This document shows, in pieces, positions 34,306-45,722 of a stretch of 64,000 bases of DNA. The position numbers were made by a program, and so were the translations under genes. Below the pieces are notes generated by a model. It did not search any database. It saw nothing but the letters and a program-made list of their open reading frames with translations, and was not told the DNA's origin. Source of the stretch: Hippopus hippopus (lineage: Eukaryota > Mollusca > Bivalvia > Cardiida > Cardiidae); contig OX328099.1 of assembly GCA_946811185.2 (NCBI GenBank), forward strand, positions 36,319,299 to 36,383,298. The letters run 5' to 3'. The stretch's first letter is position 1; every line of letters begins with the position of its first letter.

Positions 34306-34334
34306 TCGCCATCCAATCATGTGAGCCACATTTA

Positions 34335-34562
34335 AGCCTTTACCACACAGTCCTGAGTTTTAACGATCCTGAGAGAAATGAGCTTTTGAAAACAATGAAG
34401 GAAAAAGGGAGAAAATGCTGGAATGCAGCATTTTCTGCTTTTTCCTCAAAGTTTTCTGCCCTTTCAAAGACGATGATTATTGTCTGAGCCACATTAAATA
34501 TGTTACTTGCAAATGCTTTCAATTTGGACAAGTCTAAAATTTTGTCTTCTAGTAAAGGGTTG
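34335..34562. mobile_element. MITE-like family C, full copy
   Basis: Starts AAGCCTTTACCACACAGTCC and ends TTTTGTCTTCTAGTAAAGGG. The core is altered to AAATGCTGGAATGCAGCATTT, still palindromic. Confidence 0.7.
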
Positions 34563-34990
34563 GTTTGCTATCTGCTGCTACTATGAAAGAATCCAAAATT
34601 TTGTCGTCTGATAATAAGTTAAACTCTTTTAAGGTCAAATAAGTGAAATGGGAGTTTAGTTATTGTAAAAGCCTGAAATTTCATTCCCAAGCCTCTACCT
34701 TGGTTAGAATGATGTCATAAAATCTGATAGTGCAGATACAGAGTACTGTATGGCAAAATAAAATGTTGCAAAGATTGGGGCAACGTTGCCTTGCTTTCAA
34801 CGGTAACTGTTTCGGGAGCTTTGTTGTTATTGTCGTTAGTTTTTCTCTGTGACAAGTGTGTTTTTCTCTAGCAAGAATAAATTTGTCATTGCAATACTTT
34901 TTTTGGATCTAGTATTAAAAAATTCAGATATTATGTGGATTTAATGAACCGCGAAAATGTATGTCACTCCCTATTCATTAAATTTAACTA
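34563..34990. other. Non-coding stretch, nothing recognised
   Basis: A short family-C-like end (AAAATTTTGTCGTCTGATAA) sits at 34592-34612. Nothing else is supported. Confidence 0.35.
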
Positions 34991-34994
34991 ACAT

Positions 34995-35118
34995 AAACTC
35001 TTTACTTATCAACCTCGTGTCTAAATCACCCCAAACTTTAAGTAAATTAGTTTTGAAAACATTCTAGAAAAAGGAGAATGTGCTGGTAAACAGAATTTTC
35101 TCATTTTCCTGTAATATT
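34995..35118. mobile_element. MITE-like family C, half copy
   Basis: Left end AACTCTTTACTTATCAACCT and core AATGTGCTGGTAAACAGAAT are present. The right half ends in a poly-A/T tract. Confidence 0.5.
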
Positions 35119-35685
35119 TAAAAAAAAAAACAACTTTTTTTTTCTAAACGTTTAAAGATAAATCCCTTCATTGCAACACTATACATGAGAGGCACTCTGG
35201 CGAAAGAGGGTTCAATGCAAACTCCATTTCGATTGTTTAGTAGATAATCAACGTCTTGGCCAAAGTATTCGCTTCTAAAATTAGACAACACGTCGGACAA
35301 TCATAGCATTGACATTAATCTTGTTTGGAAATAATTGTCTCGAATATCAATTAGGTATTTGTAAAATGATATTTCTATCTGTTCATATTACTTAATTTTC
35401 ATGTAAACATCAATGCTAATCCTTAACCCACTACATTCTATAGACGACTTTAAACGTCTTGAGGCAGACAACTTTCGGAAAGATTGTACAATAAGGAGAT
35501 ACTACTAATTGCGAGCAATTTATCCTTTTGGCACAATGGTATCATTTATATTTAGGTACATCCGATCACATATATTAAAGCTTAAACAATGTTGATTATC
35601 CGGTATTGTGCAAGCTCAGTGTGTTCAAATTCATCTGCTGTAAATTTATCTGCAGGGTAACTGAATATGCCATTTATCATGTAAT
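35119..35685. other. Non-coding stretch, nothing recognised
   Basis: No supported feature. A very degenerate family-C-like arm may lie near 35480-35550. Confidence 0.35.
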
Positions 35686-35689
35686 TCCG

Positions 35690-35880
35690 ACTCTTTACGA
35701 CCGTAAAAAAGAAAGCTTTTGAAAAAATGTTGGTGAAGAAGAAAATGCTGTTATGCAGCATTTACTGCTTTTCTCGGTATAATATCTGTCCTTCCAAAGA
35801 CAAATTTTAGATTTTTACCCACGTTTGATTTGTAGTCTGCAAATATATTCAATTTGGAAAAGTCTGAAATTTTAATGCCA
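35690..35880. mobile_element. MITE-like family C, diverged copy
   Basis: TTCCGACTCTTTACGACCG at the left, core AAATGCTGTTATGCAGCATTT, right block AATTTGGAAAAGTCTGAAAT. Confidence 0.55.
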
Positions 35881-36694
35881 CGTTGATGAAATCATTTTTC
35901 TTCTTTAGTTTAACTATCACACATTGTTTTATGGTATTTAGCAGATGTGCATTATAGCTTACTGCGATTGTTCTGACCGGAACAAAAGACTAGATTCATA
36001 TGCACGCGCTCTACGCATTCTACCTTTAGATTTTGATAACACTGCCAAACCTTGCTACTAGCACATTGTTTCTGCCCTATATACACACGTAGCTGTTCAT
36101 CTATTGTCAGCAAAAACAGTTCGTCAGATTGGTGTTCTGGTTTATCAGTCGACTGGATCAATAAACTACTCATAAGTTATACAATCAAAGTTAGTCTACT
36201 GCGCTGCTCAACTCTGATTTTTCTCCACCACTAATTTCTGTATCAAGCAATTTCATAAAAATGAATTACATGTGATAAAAAGTTTATTTTTCAAATCTCC
36301 ATATCATCACTAGATACTGCTCCACAAAACCGCTTTCAGGACTTTAGGTCCTTTGATTTTGTGTTTGATTAGCTCGATGACCTCTAAAGATATTTGCAAC
36401 TGATGTCTTAGAAAACATCATCAAATAAACGTGAGTTCAATTAAAATACATGGTTGAATATATTAAAACAACAACAACAAAAGTTGTTGCAAAAGGAGAA
36501 ACTGCTCGTTGCAATTTTTTCATGAGTGGTTCACAAATTCAGGATTTCCACATGTCCGTAAATTTGGGACAACATGTACATTTGCCGTTTGTAAAGAAGG
36601 CATTAGGCCATCGTCGGGCATTTATCACAATGATTTTCAGAGCTCTATGCCTGCTGATCGGCTTGACAATTTGGAGTACCCAGATTTTCCATTA

Positions 36695-37025
36695 TCAAAG
36701 GCCCAATATTGGCCGAAAGTAAACGATTCGGGTGCTAAAATGCATTTGAATAAAATCGTACCATTTAATGATTTGCAAATGATTGTAAAGGTGACATTGT
36801 ACGGTCGGTCCATGTGTTAGTTGCAGACAAAAAAATGAATTTTAAAACCAGGTAAAAAGTAAACAAAAGATAGAGCGACCTGGCAACTTTTTACCTAGTT
36901 TTAAATTCATTTTTCTACCAGCGACTGAGATTTGGAGTGAACATACAATAACAGATTGTCATCTTCACAATAATTTCCATTCTTTGAAATGATATGATTT
37001 AAATTCAAATGCATTTTATCACGTG
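36695..37025. mobile_element. Palindromic element family H, copy 2
   Basis: Contains AAAGGCCCAATATTGGCCGA, ACGGTCGGTCCATGTG, and the inverted pair ACCAGGTAAAAAGTAAACAA / CAACTTTTTACCTAGTTTTA. It ends with the complement of its start (AATTCAAATGCATTTTATC against AAAATGCATTTGAAT), so this copy is a fuller palindrome than the one at 3810. Confidence 0.65.
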
Positions 37026-37202
37026 TCAACAATTTAAGGAGAAAATGCAGAACTGAGGTCTTTACTAAATACGACGAGAAAATCCTTTTTCAGACTTTTT
37101 TCTTTGTCCTTTCCTCTTTTGAACTAAGTTTCTCACGCAGGAGATTTCTGGCGTCTTGAAGCAGACAAATTTTGAAAATCTATGGAGGACATTTGGGTTT
37201 TT

Positions 37203-37332
37203 TTGGGGGAAAGATCGAAATTTATCTCATCGAATGATTATCATCGGTAATGTTTTCACGAGTGGCGCAGCCAAGAGTGAAAATGTTACCGATGATGTTC
37301 AAGAGATGAAATAAATTTCGATCTTTCACTAA
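37203..37332. repeat. Inverted repeat, ~50-bp arms
   Basis: GAAAGATCGAAATTTATCTC pairs with AATAAATTTCGATCTTTCAC, and ATCATCGGTAATGTTTTCAC pairs with GTGAAAATGTTACCGATGAT. Confidence 0.65.
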
Positions 37333-37834
37333 AGAAAACAGCATGTATTCCATTATTTCATGCACCTAACACATTTTTTTGTTGGAACTTTCGTCAAAAT
37401 CCAGTACAGTTGTTTTCGGTAATTCCCCTTGGCGTACCTTCCCCAACATAAAGCGTGAGAAATGCAAAGTAAATGCGCGTAAATTAGTAATACTTCCATC
37501 TTGTTGAATGGCACATACTGTTTACATAGGCAACTTTAGTACGCGGGAACTACTGTTTCCGCCTTCAAATGAAGAGTTACGGACATATTTCCGGCAAATT
37601 TCACTTGTTGTTGCCATGAATTATCAAACCATGTAATCTACCATTATTTACCGATAAATTACCGAATAGCCTGAAACAAAGTGTCAAAACAAGCAATTAT
37701 TTCTCTGTCACCTTCTTTTCATATATGTTCGTGTAAATGTATTTAAAGTTGGAACATGCTTATTTTTCAATATTTTACAAGAAAGTTTTCAAAGGCATCT
37801 GATGAGAATTTGTTTCAAAATGTTATGGGTTGAC

Positions 37835-38040
37835 CTTTTACCACACAATTCCGATATTTTTACAGAAAGGAACTTTTTAAAACCATTTGGGGAAAAGAAG
37901 GAAATGGTGGTTAACAACATTTTCTTCTTTTCCCACCATGTTTTCAACCCTTTCAAAGATAAAGCCCTTCGTTTGAGTCCCCTTTTAATGGCGGTATGCA
38001 AATGCTTTCAATTTGGACTGTCGTTTGGTAAAGCTTTAAA
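37835..38040. mobile_element. MITE-like family C, full copy
   Basis: Starts GACCTTTTACCACACAATTCC and ends GTCGTTTGGTAAAGCTTTAA. Core GAAATGGTGGTTAACAACAT. Confidence 0.6.
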
Positions 38041-38309
38041 AGAATAAATAGTTGGAAGCATAGCTAGTGTTTCAAGGGGCGTTCTGTTCAAGACGAAAAG
38101 AAACTGTTTTTATGGCGTCAGTGGACACGTTCTCTCGAATATTATATTTCTGTTACACTCTGGGGAGACTTAATTATTTATATTTGATAATGAAAAACAG
38201 CCACTGTGAAAGCCTTTAAGAATCGCTCGATCGATTCCGTAATATAGATTAGTCCCTGTTCAGAAGTTATTGGCTAAACGGGTCGAATATACCCAGCAAT
38301 GGATAAATT

Positions 38310-38515
38310 CTTACTCTTAAAACTCTATACCAAACAAAAATCTTTTGGATTTCTCCAAACTGATAGCATCTGAAGACATCAGAAAAAATGTGAGTCCAGT
38401 GATGGTACTTTTCTTTAAAAGGGGAAATAAAAACCAGCGTTTTCTCCCTTTTTCCACAATGTTTTCAAAAGCTGTCTTCTTCAGGGTGGGGGGGGGGAGG
38501 GAATTGTTAAGCAAA
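38310..38515. mobile_element. MITE-like family C, inverted diverged copy
   Basis: Recognised by GATTTCTCCAAACTGATAGC on one side and CCCTTTTTCCACAATGTTTTC on the other. It carries a poly-G tract (38486-38496). Confidence 0.5.
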
Positions 38516-38837
38516 TGGTTAAGCTGGTATAATTTGTTTCATTAGAACGAGGAACTGAATGAATAAATAATTGAGAATCGGTAAATTGGTAGGGAAGAGA
38601 GGAAGAGGCAAGGAGAAAGAAGAAATATTTTTAAACTAGAAAAGTGCCAAAGACACGGATGCCCCTGCAAGCGCTGTGACCTTGGCCTTTGAGCTGGCGA
38701 CAGGGTTTTGCACGCGACAAGTCGTCTATCCACGGTAATCATCTGTGCAAAATTATTTTAGAATCGGACCGTGCATCCGGAAGTTATTGGCCGGACACGA
38801 ACTGCACTATTCATACACGCACGCACGTCTACCTTCC

Positions 38838-38890
38838 TACACACACACACATCCGCACACAGACACACAGACAGACACACAGACACGGAC
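38838..38890. repeat. (CA)n-rich microsatellite
   Basis: Interrupted CA/CACAGA units continue to 38890. Confidence 0.85.
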
Positions 38891-39388
38891 AGGGGTAACA
38901 CTATGTGCATCCCCCATTTAAATGGCGGGGGCATAAAAAGGATAGACTGCGTAAGGAGTATTTGAATAATATTAAAACTTTTTTGCAGTTCGATATGAAG
39001 AGAAATAATGAAAAGCAACATCGTCAGCAATTTCGTCTTTTTCCTCAATGTTTGCATTTTGTTGAAAAACGAAATTTTTAACTAGTACCTTTTTATCCAG
39101 ATTAGATGTTAGTTCAAATCATCGTTTGAAAAGAAATATTTGCTGCTAAAATGTAGACAGACAGTTATGGGTTATAATTATAGTAACGCTTCTGATGATC
39201 AAAATACATGTAATTACCAATTAGCACAAGAAAAGGGGCATGCCTTAGTATTCGTTTGTTATGTTATGAATAAGAGGGCCCGGCGACCCATTAAGCGGTA
39301 GCAACGCTTTTGTATATTGGTCTCAAAAATGAGCAGCAAATAAACCTTCAGGGGCCCGCCCAATATACATGTCCACATTTTTTACTTG

Positions 39389-40566
39389 TATAGGTAGTTT
39401 GAGGTTCATAGGGACCCCCTGAATTTTGAAATATCTTGAAAAATGCTTTACCTACTGAATTTTGAGATTTGCATAGTTAATAATAATACCTTTACCAACT
39501 CGGAGTGAAATTTTCAGAATTTTTGGTAACTTAGTTTGACTTTTTGCCATTCAACGCAATGTTAAAATTCATGAACAAAACAGCAGAAAAACGGTGGGAG
39601 GGGAGAAGGCTGTTCCGAGTAAATGGTTTACCTGTTTATTAAAACAGTTACTGTTCTGGTGCAAGTACAGTAAGTGTGGTCGTCTATTGTTTGAACAGCA
39701 AAAACATCAATTTTTGAGGCCCTTATCTCGTTTTTTTTTTTTTTATTCGGGTTTTATTTTGATTCAATATCGAAGACTTTCATGCACTTGTTTACTCTTC
39801 GTTTTCTCTTCAGACCCAACCATTGATGTTTTCCGTAAACCAAGTTAAACTTTGGCTCACATCATGAGGTATAGCATAAAACAATAAAATGAAGAAGGGT
39901 GAATTGTACGAACATTTATTTTTGTGAAAGAGACACAGTGTCTTTAATATTACCACTTTATGACTAACCGACATCCAATTGACTGATTTTGGGTGAACTG
40001 AAAAAAATCATAGCGAAAAAAACAATTCAAAAGAAACCCTGAAAGACCTCCGAGTCTTAGTATTAGGTGGTTTTTAATACATATCTCAACAGACATGGTA
40101 TAAAACATGAGGACATGCGGAAAATGAAATTGAGATTTAATCTTGGAAAACGGATAACATACGAAAGAACATTTGACAAATCACTTTAGACTCTGAAGCT
40201 TTGTATGAAAGTGATGATTCAAGCGATATCTAAGGTAAGGTATAGATCTATATTATTTGCACAAAAAACAATTTTAGGGCCTCATATTTAATTTAAGGTA
40301 GGTACTGACGTCATGCACTTGTACAGTTAGGTTTGCTGTTCTGGTCGCTGTGCGAAACTGTCGGAGAAAGTTAAGCTTTAGAAAAAAAAATTAACACTAC
40401 TGGAATGGGCTAAATACTCTATTTTGTGGAAGAAAAATTCTGATTTTTGCTATGAGAGTTGGAAAGGTCATTTTAAAAGACTTCAAAAAGTTTCATAAAA
40501 ATCGATAAAGTATTTTTCAAGATAATTCAAAGTTCAGGGGGTCCCTATGAATCTCAAACTACCTAT
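39389..40566. mobile_element. ~1.2-kb non-autonomous element with terminal inverted repeats
   Basis: The left end TATAGGTAGTTTGAGGTTCA is complementary to the right end TGAATCTCAAACTACCTATA. Pairing continues inward through TAGGGACCCCCTGAA and, less perfectly, through TTTGAAATATCTTGAAAAAT, which opposes ATTTTTCAAGATAATTCAAA. The interior has no transposase or other long frame. The transposon superfamily is undetermined; I could not see a clear target duplication. Confidence 0.65.
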
Positions 40567-40829
40567 AGCGAATTACTTTCTTTCAATCGAGTATATCAAT
40601 ACCAGGAAGTAGGCCGAAAGCTAGCCTGGCATTCAGGCCCTGCATGTTTTTTAATGAAAATGCTCTATTTAACGGACTGATACCAGTCCAGCCGAAAGCC
40701 AGCGTATTCAGCTACGCCGAAAATAACACCGTTAAATCACGGAAGAAATGGAATGAACCAGGTAAGCAAGCGGAAGCGCCGAAGAAACGAGGCAGGGAAG
40801 CAGGGAAGCGATGTGAGGAGCATTTGGCA

Positions 40830-40935
40830 AGCCTGTGGTGATCCGTTTATCAAATCCCTCGGCTTTATTACGATGGGTGAAAAGCACTACCGGATACATT
40901 TCTTCGCCGGAAATACACCGCTTTATTATCCCCCG
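40830..40935. repeat. Dispersed repeat F, copy 1
   Basis: Carries GTGATCCGTTTATCAAATCC, then ACATTTCTTCGCCGGAAATA and CACCGCTTTA. The same series recurs at 41583 and 43638. Confidence 0.6.
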
Positions 40936-40965
40936 CCGAAGACGGAGAAATAGATTTTCTGCGTT

Positions 40966-41030
40966 GACCGGCCGTCCGTCCGTCCATCCGTCCGTCCGTA
41001 TGTACGTCTGTCTGTACGTCCGTCAATCCA
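40966..41030. repeat. (GTCC)n/(GTCT)n microsatellite
   Basis: Units such as CCGTCCGTCCATCCGTCC followed by TCTGTCTGTACGTCC. Confidence 0.85.
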
Positions 41031-41099
41031 GACAGATATCTTCTTAAAAGCCTTGACGAAAATTGATGAAATTTTATACATGTGTTCCTTATGATAGTT

Positions 41100-41330
41100 C
41101 GCCGATATATTTTTATTGTTTGTTATTTAATGCCGTGTCATGGAGAAGGGGGCGTGATGTATGTTTCCATTATTGACCAATATCTCTTTAATTACTATAC
41201 ACATTTTTATGAAACTTTATATTCATATTGTTTTTCATAAGCCACAGACAATCATTAATTGTTCTTTATTTCATAAAATGCCATGTCATGGAAAAAAAGG
41301 GGGCTTGATGTATGTTTCTATCAAAAAAGG
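41100..41330. repeat. ~148-bp tandem duplication
   Basis: ATGCCGTGTCATGGAGAAGG at 41131 recurs as ATGCCATGTCATGGAAAAAA at 41278. Both are followed by CTTGATGTATGTTTC or CGTGATGTATGTTTC. Confidence 0.6.
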
Positions 41331-41582
41331 TCTTTTTCGGCGGGGGTGGGGGGTGGGTTATCATTTCAACGAAATAACTTGCTTTTATTAAAACTTTAAA
41401 GCTTCACTTGTAAAAAAGAAAACACGAGTCAAAATGTTTTATCAAAATCTTTTCTTAATACATTTTCGTTAACAAACAGTTTTAACGTGAACTATGTCTT
41501 CCGTTGGCAGTTTTCACCAACAAGTTGATAGATGTAAATAATTTCAAAGTGGTTGTCAATGTATTTGCATTTGGCAAACCTC

Positions 41583-41690
41583 GGGTGATCCGCTGATCAA
41601 GTCCCTCGGCTGTATCACGTAGCTTGATATGCACATACACGGTACATTTCTTTGCCGGAAATGCACCGCTTTACTGATCTTAAACTGTAA
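41583..41690. repeat. Dispersed repeat F, copy 2
   Basis: GTGATCCGCTGATCAAGTCC and TACATTTCTTTGCCGGAAAT, then GCACCGCTTTACTG. Confidence 0.6.
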
Positions 41691-41934
41691 TACTCCACTT
41701 TGAAAAAGAAAACGCTAGTCATAATTTTTTTTTAGAATCTTTCTAAAAACATGTACATTCCTTTGACAAACAGTTTGTACATTTATTTTCTAACTTAGTC
41801 TATCCATTGCGTAGGTATTTTTCAGCGACAGGTTGCTTATCACCGTGGCTGTTGTTGCCGTCGCTAATCGATTTACATGGGCGCCGCCATATTTAAGATC
41901 ATGTGACTGGCAGTATTTCAAAATGGAAACCCCG

Positions 41935-42135
41935 AGGTACAGACGAGGTTAAATGTAGGTACGGAATCGGCCGAGTTGTGACAAGTGGATGTAGTTTCTA
42001 ATCGATTTCCACTGGTGCTGCTATGTTTAAGATCAATCGACAGACAATACATCAAAACCTCCTTAATACGGACGAGGTTAGTTGCAGTTCCGCAATCGGC
42101 GGAGTTGTGACGAGTGCAGATGCCGTTAACTGTCC
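41935..42135. repeat. Repeat K, two tandem ~120-bp units
   Basis: ACGAGGTTAAATGTAGGTAC ... GGCCGAGTTGTGACAAGTG is followed by ACGAGGTTAGTTGCAGTTCC ... GGCGGAGTTGTGACGAGTG. Confidence 0.55.
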
Positions 42136-42139
42136 CCAT

Positions 42140-43030
42140 TGTTCATACACAAAATACATACTGATGTAAAGAGTAGTTATTTTATTCATTAATGGTGCAA
42201 GACTGTTGAAAAGAAGCATTTAGTTTGTTTTTGAATCATGAGGTCATGATCTTTCCTACTTTGTTCTATAGTTTTGACCCAAAATGCGAAACTCAGAGGT
42301 CACAGAGTTTTTAGCCGCAGAAATAGGGCGTGGCAACATGCTATTTTGGGTTTTATCCAAAGATTATGAGTTGCTTGAGTTTCAATATAGTTGGACATTT
42401 TCAGACTACTCCCCTGGGTTTGCATTGGGTGAATTTTGGAATATGGGCAAAAAAGGCATATTTTGTAGTGCTTTTCGGACTGTACCATTTGTCGGATTAA
42501 GTTAGTGATTTCACGATTATACTAGTTGAACATGATGTAATGATAAGTACTGAAAATTTTGGGCTATGCTGTCACAATTAAATACTTTTCGTCATTTCAG
42601 ACTGATTTTTAGACTTTGAAAACAATTTCTGTCTCACCTGTTGTCGGCCGTGAGGAAAACACTGTAAAACCGCGTAACGCCGCATTTACCAGGGAAAGTA
42701 ACCAGTCTAGAATGCAGGGATCACACCACTCTAGATGGAGGCACAGAAAATAAGAAGAGAGGCAAAGAAAATCACAAATCTGAAAGGAAAGCAGACAGAT
42801 TGAAGGGAGGTAGAGAGGGGTACAGGAAAGAAAGCATGCATAGGGACGGAGAGCCCAAGCGGAGAAAGGCGAAAAAGAAATGAACACAAAAGGCGACGCA
42901 GGAAAACATTACACAGACGCACAGAAGATAGAGCCATTGATACGCTGAGCGCTTCGTTAGTCTTTACGTACATGTAACAAAATATGGCTACTTCACAGTA
43001 CGCCAGATTAGAAAATGACAGTTATCTCTG
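42140..43030. other. Non-coding stretch, nothing recognised
   Basis: Short open frames on both strands near 42284-42505 and 42609-42973 overlap each other and have no domain. The second lies in a purine-rich tract. Confidence 0.4.
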
Positions 43031-43034
43031 CATT

Positions 43035-43180
43035 ATAAAGATTTGTCCAAATTGAAAGCAGACGACAAAGTCAACATAGCTCAAAGGTTGGAATTTGTCT
43101 CTGACATGGTGGAAAACATTGTGGGAAAAGGTTCTTTTCCCACACTGTTTTCAAAACTCTTTTCCCTTCTGAGTCGTTTT
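43035..43180. mobile_element. MITE-like family C, core-deleted inverted copy
   Basis: AGATTTGTCCAAATTGAAAGCA is followed by CATTGTGGGAAAAGG joined directly to TTCTTTTCCCACACTG, so the central GCTGGTAACCAGC is missing. Confidence 0.6.
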
Positions 43181-43352
43181 GAGATAAAGCTTTTAATTAT
43201 TTCCATATGATTCAAATCGTTAGAGGAAGAATTATACACAATTATAAAATCACGCAAATGTGACAACAAAAAACCAAACAAGTCTTAGATCTAGGACACA
43301 AGTTCATGTTTTGTAAACAGACGAAAGTAATAATTTGTCTATAAATTCGTCA

Positions 43353-43355
<3 letters not shown>

Positions 43356-43404
<49 letters not shown>
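43356..43404. repeat. (GA)n microsatellite
   Basis: About 24 uninterrupted GA units. Confidence 0.95.
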
Positions 43405-43407
<3 letters not shown>

Positions 43408-43637
43408 CTAAATTTTATTATGATTTATTTTTTATCTTCTTCAATATTCCCGCAATTTCTGGATGGAGTAGAAATACTCCAACGATTTATTAGACGGCAA
43501 GCTTTGGTCTCAAAATTCAATTAGTTTGCGTTCACACAAAAAAATGGCCAGGTCTGCACCCAGAAATACTAAATGATTTAAGCTCGGTAGTTTTTTTTTT
43601 TTTGCTTACTCACTCATTCCTTTCACGTTCGACGAAC

Positions 43638-43745
43638 CTCTGATGATCCAGTGATGGAATCCCTCACTGTACTACGATGAGTGGTATTCACGTTCGCCTC
43701 ACATTTCTTCGCCGGAAAGAGACCGCTTTACTGCTGTTAAAATAT
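43638..43745. repeat. Dispersed repeat F, copy 3
   Basis: TGATGATCCAGTGATGGAAT, then ACATTTCTTCGCCGGAAAGA and GACCGCTTTACTG. Confidence 0.6.
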
Positions 43746-44305
43746 TACGACTTAACTAAAACGCGAATACTTGTGAGAGTCACTATTTTCAATCGAAGCT
43801 TTTCTAAATACATTTCCGTAGGAAAACGATAAATTGATAGAAATGAATAAATTCACTGTAGTTGTTGTTATCGTTGATCATTGATGTTGATGTCGCACTA
43901 CGAACTCCTTCTGGGTCGTAGTAGTCTAATGTAGTATAGTTTGAAAATTTGACAGCAAACACTTCTGCTGTACTGTTTTTATCAGGGAAAATGGGAGGAC
44001 AGGCCTGAAATGTATTTTCGGTGTTGATTTAACGATTTCTGTTGAAACAGAGAGCAAGTTTGTTATTTCTTGGGAATTGATTTGTGCCTATGACCAGATA
44101 GAAAAACATGATCTACAAGCCTGATGGGCATTTTTTTAAATATGATTTTTCTTATGTAGGCCACTAGACGTATATTTGATAGAAGCAAACAGTAAAGCTA
44201 TGGGTTTGCCAATAAAAGTAGATCAAAGTATCAAAGATGGTGATTTTTTCACTCTATTTAGTGGTGTGACACCTTGTTGAAGATAATGTAACCAAAAGTT
44301 TTTTT
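43746..44305. other. Non-coding stretch, nothing recognised
   Basis: No supported feature apart from dispersed fragments too short to assign. Confidence 0.35.
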
Positions 44306-44309
44306 TTTA

Positions 44310-44385
44310 AAAATGGAAACTTTTTGATACGGACGAAGTTAGGTGCAGTTACGAAATTAGCAAAGTTGTGATCAGTGAATCTTTC
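44310..44385. repeat. Repeat K, single unit
   Basis: TTGATACGGACGAAGTTAGG ... AGCAAAGTTGTGATCAGTG matches the units at 41935-42135. Confidence 0.5.
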
Positions 44386-44514
44386 CCTCACACGTACCTA
44401 TTTCTTCCTCCCACAGAACAGGCAATTATTTCTGTTAAGACTTAAGAAGGAGAAATTAATTTTCAATATGTTGGCGGGTAAACGAATGATTTGTCTGTTT
44501 ATTTGTTGGTTAGT

Positions 44515-44710
44515 TTTGTATTCTTAACGTCTTTCGATGGTATTTCATATCACGGCAACCGTCCATACTGTTTCTGGGTTTCAACAGTACCAGACTGGGA
44601 CTCTGAAGTGTCTTGTCCAAGTAGGTCCAACGGAGAAGCTAGAGCCTCGGCTAAGGATCGAATCTGGAACTACCAGGTTTAAAATTCAACACTTAGTCAC
44701 GCAGGACCGC
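44515..44710 (-). mobile_element. SINE-like tRNA-derived copy
   Basis: On the minus strand the right part reads as a diverged tRNA-like head, with a B-box-like string opposite GGATCGAATCTGGAACTACC. The left part matches the body of other family E copies only weakly. Confidence 0.4.
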
Positions 44711-44732
44711 TAGCAAACTGACAAAAATGTTT

Positions 44733-44880
44733 TGCCAGAAAGGAGGGGTCTAATGCATCTCCATAATACATTATACTTTGCCTAACTGCAAGCTGAATCA
44801 TGAGATAACATGGTCCCTTGACACGCAGAAAATGTAGCAATAGCAAAAAGTTTCAACTCGTGTCAGCTGTTGTCAGATGT
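44733..44880. mobile_element. MITE-like family A, truncated at the Gypsy fragment
   Basis: AAAGGAGGGGTCTAATGCAT through AGCAAAAAGTTTCAACTCGT is present; the hairpin and right end are missing. It directly precedes the Gypsy fragment. Confidence 0.55.
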
Positions 44881-44914
44881 TCCAGGTCGCACTCACTTGT
44901 AAGAACACAAGATC

Positions 44915-45525
44915 GTGACGAGTACCGGTTCACCGGTAGGATTAAAACCGTACCCATTACCATACACCATGACAAATGTAGTTAAGGCAGAAGTTCAGAC
45001 TATGTTGAGTCAAGGCTTTATCAGAGCCCGTACAATTCTCCTATTGTTATTATTAAGAAGCAAGACAGGTCGAAGCGATTTTCTGAACAACATAACTATA
45101 TTTGACGCTGAGCCAGTACCGAACCTAGATGACATTTTTGCCAGGTTAGCCGGATGTAAGTATTTTTCTAGGTTAGACTTATGTAAGGGTCACTGGCAAA
45201 TCCCCCTGGAAAAAGAGTCAAAAGCTAAGACGGCTTTTCAGACGCCGCTAGGTTTATTTCAGTTTGTAGTAATGCCCTTTGGGGTAGTTACGGCTTATGC
45301 TACGTTTACCCGTATGATGAGGATCTTGTTGGGCAAGTTATCCAATACAGACAATTTTATAGACGACATTATTGTTTCACGAAAACATTCCCCGAATATT
45401 TTCACACTCTAAGAAAGTTACTGTTACGTCTTCGTAACGCCTGTCTAACGGCTAAGCCGAGGAAATGCTTTATTGCATGTCATGAGATAGATTGATTAGG
45501 ACATGTAGTGGGGATCAATGGCATG
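44915..45525 (+). pseudogene. Ty3/Gypsy pol fragment: reverse transcriptase (left of the Polinton)
   Basis: Encodes the fingers/palm of a Ty3/Gypsy reverse transcriptase. Recognisable motifs are LDLCKGHWQIPL, TAFQTPLGLFQF, VMPFGVV and the catalytic box FIDDIIV, where the usual Tyr is Phe. A stretch before the first motif is corrupted: the usual SPIVLVKKKDG region is replaced by a leucine run. The frame breaks near 45412 and meets a TGA near 45493, yet homology continues to the Polinton edge. The copy was already decaying or has decayed since. Its continuation, the connection and RNase H region, lies at 62445-63073. Confidence 0.85.
45520..45525 (+). repeat. Polinton target-site duplication, left copy (GGCATG)
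   Basis: Identical to 62439-62444. Six bases is the usual Polinton/Maverick target duplication length. Confidence 0.9.
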
Positions 45526-45722
45526 AGTAGATATAAAGAGAGAGTTCTGGGATTTAGCCATCCCTCCAACCACCCTAAATCTAAACACATGCGTGGTTCA
45601 ATTAATTAACCATCTCCCTCTTTAAAATTTATATGGTTGAACTTTTTAAAACCATGGTTGGCACACCACTAAATTAACCATATCACCAACCATCTTTAAA
45701 AAAAACACAACCACCCAAAATT

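Noticed and set aside
38758..39057. 99-codon frame rich in Cys/Val
   Set aside because: It is generated by the (CA)n microsatellite at 38838-38890.
40966..41030. Possible regulatory GTCC cluster
   Set aside because: It is a simple microsatellite of GTCC/GTCT units with no other support.
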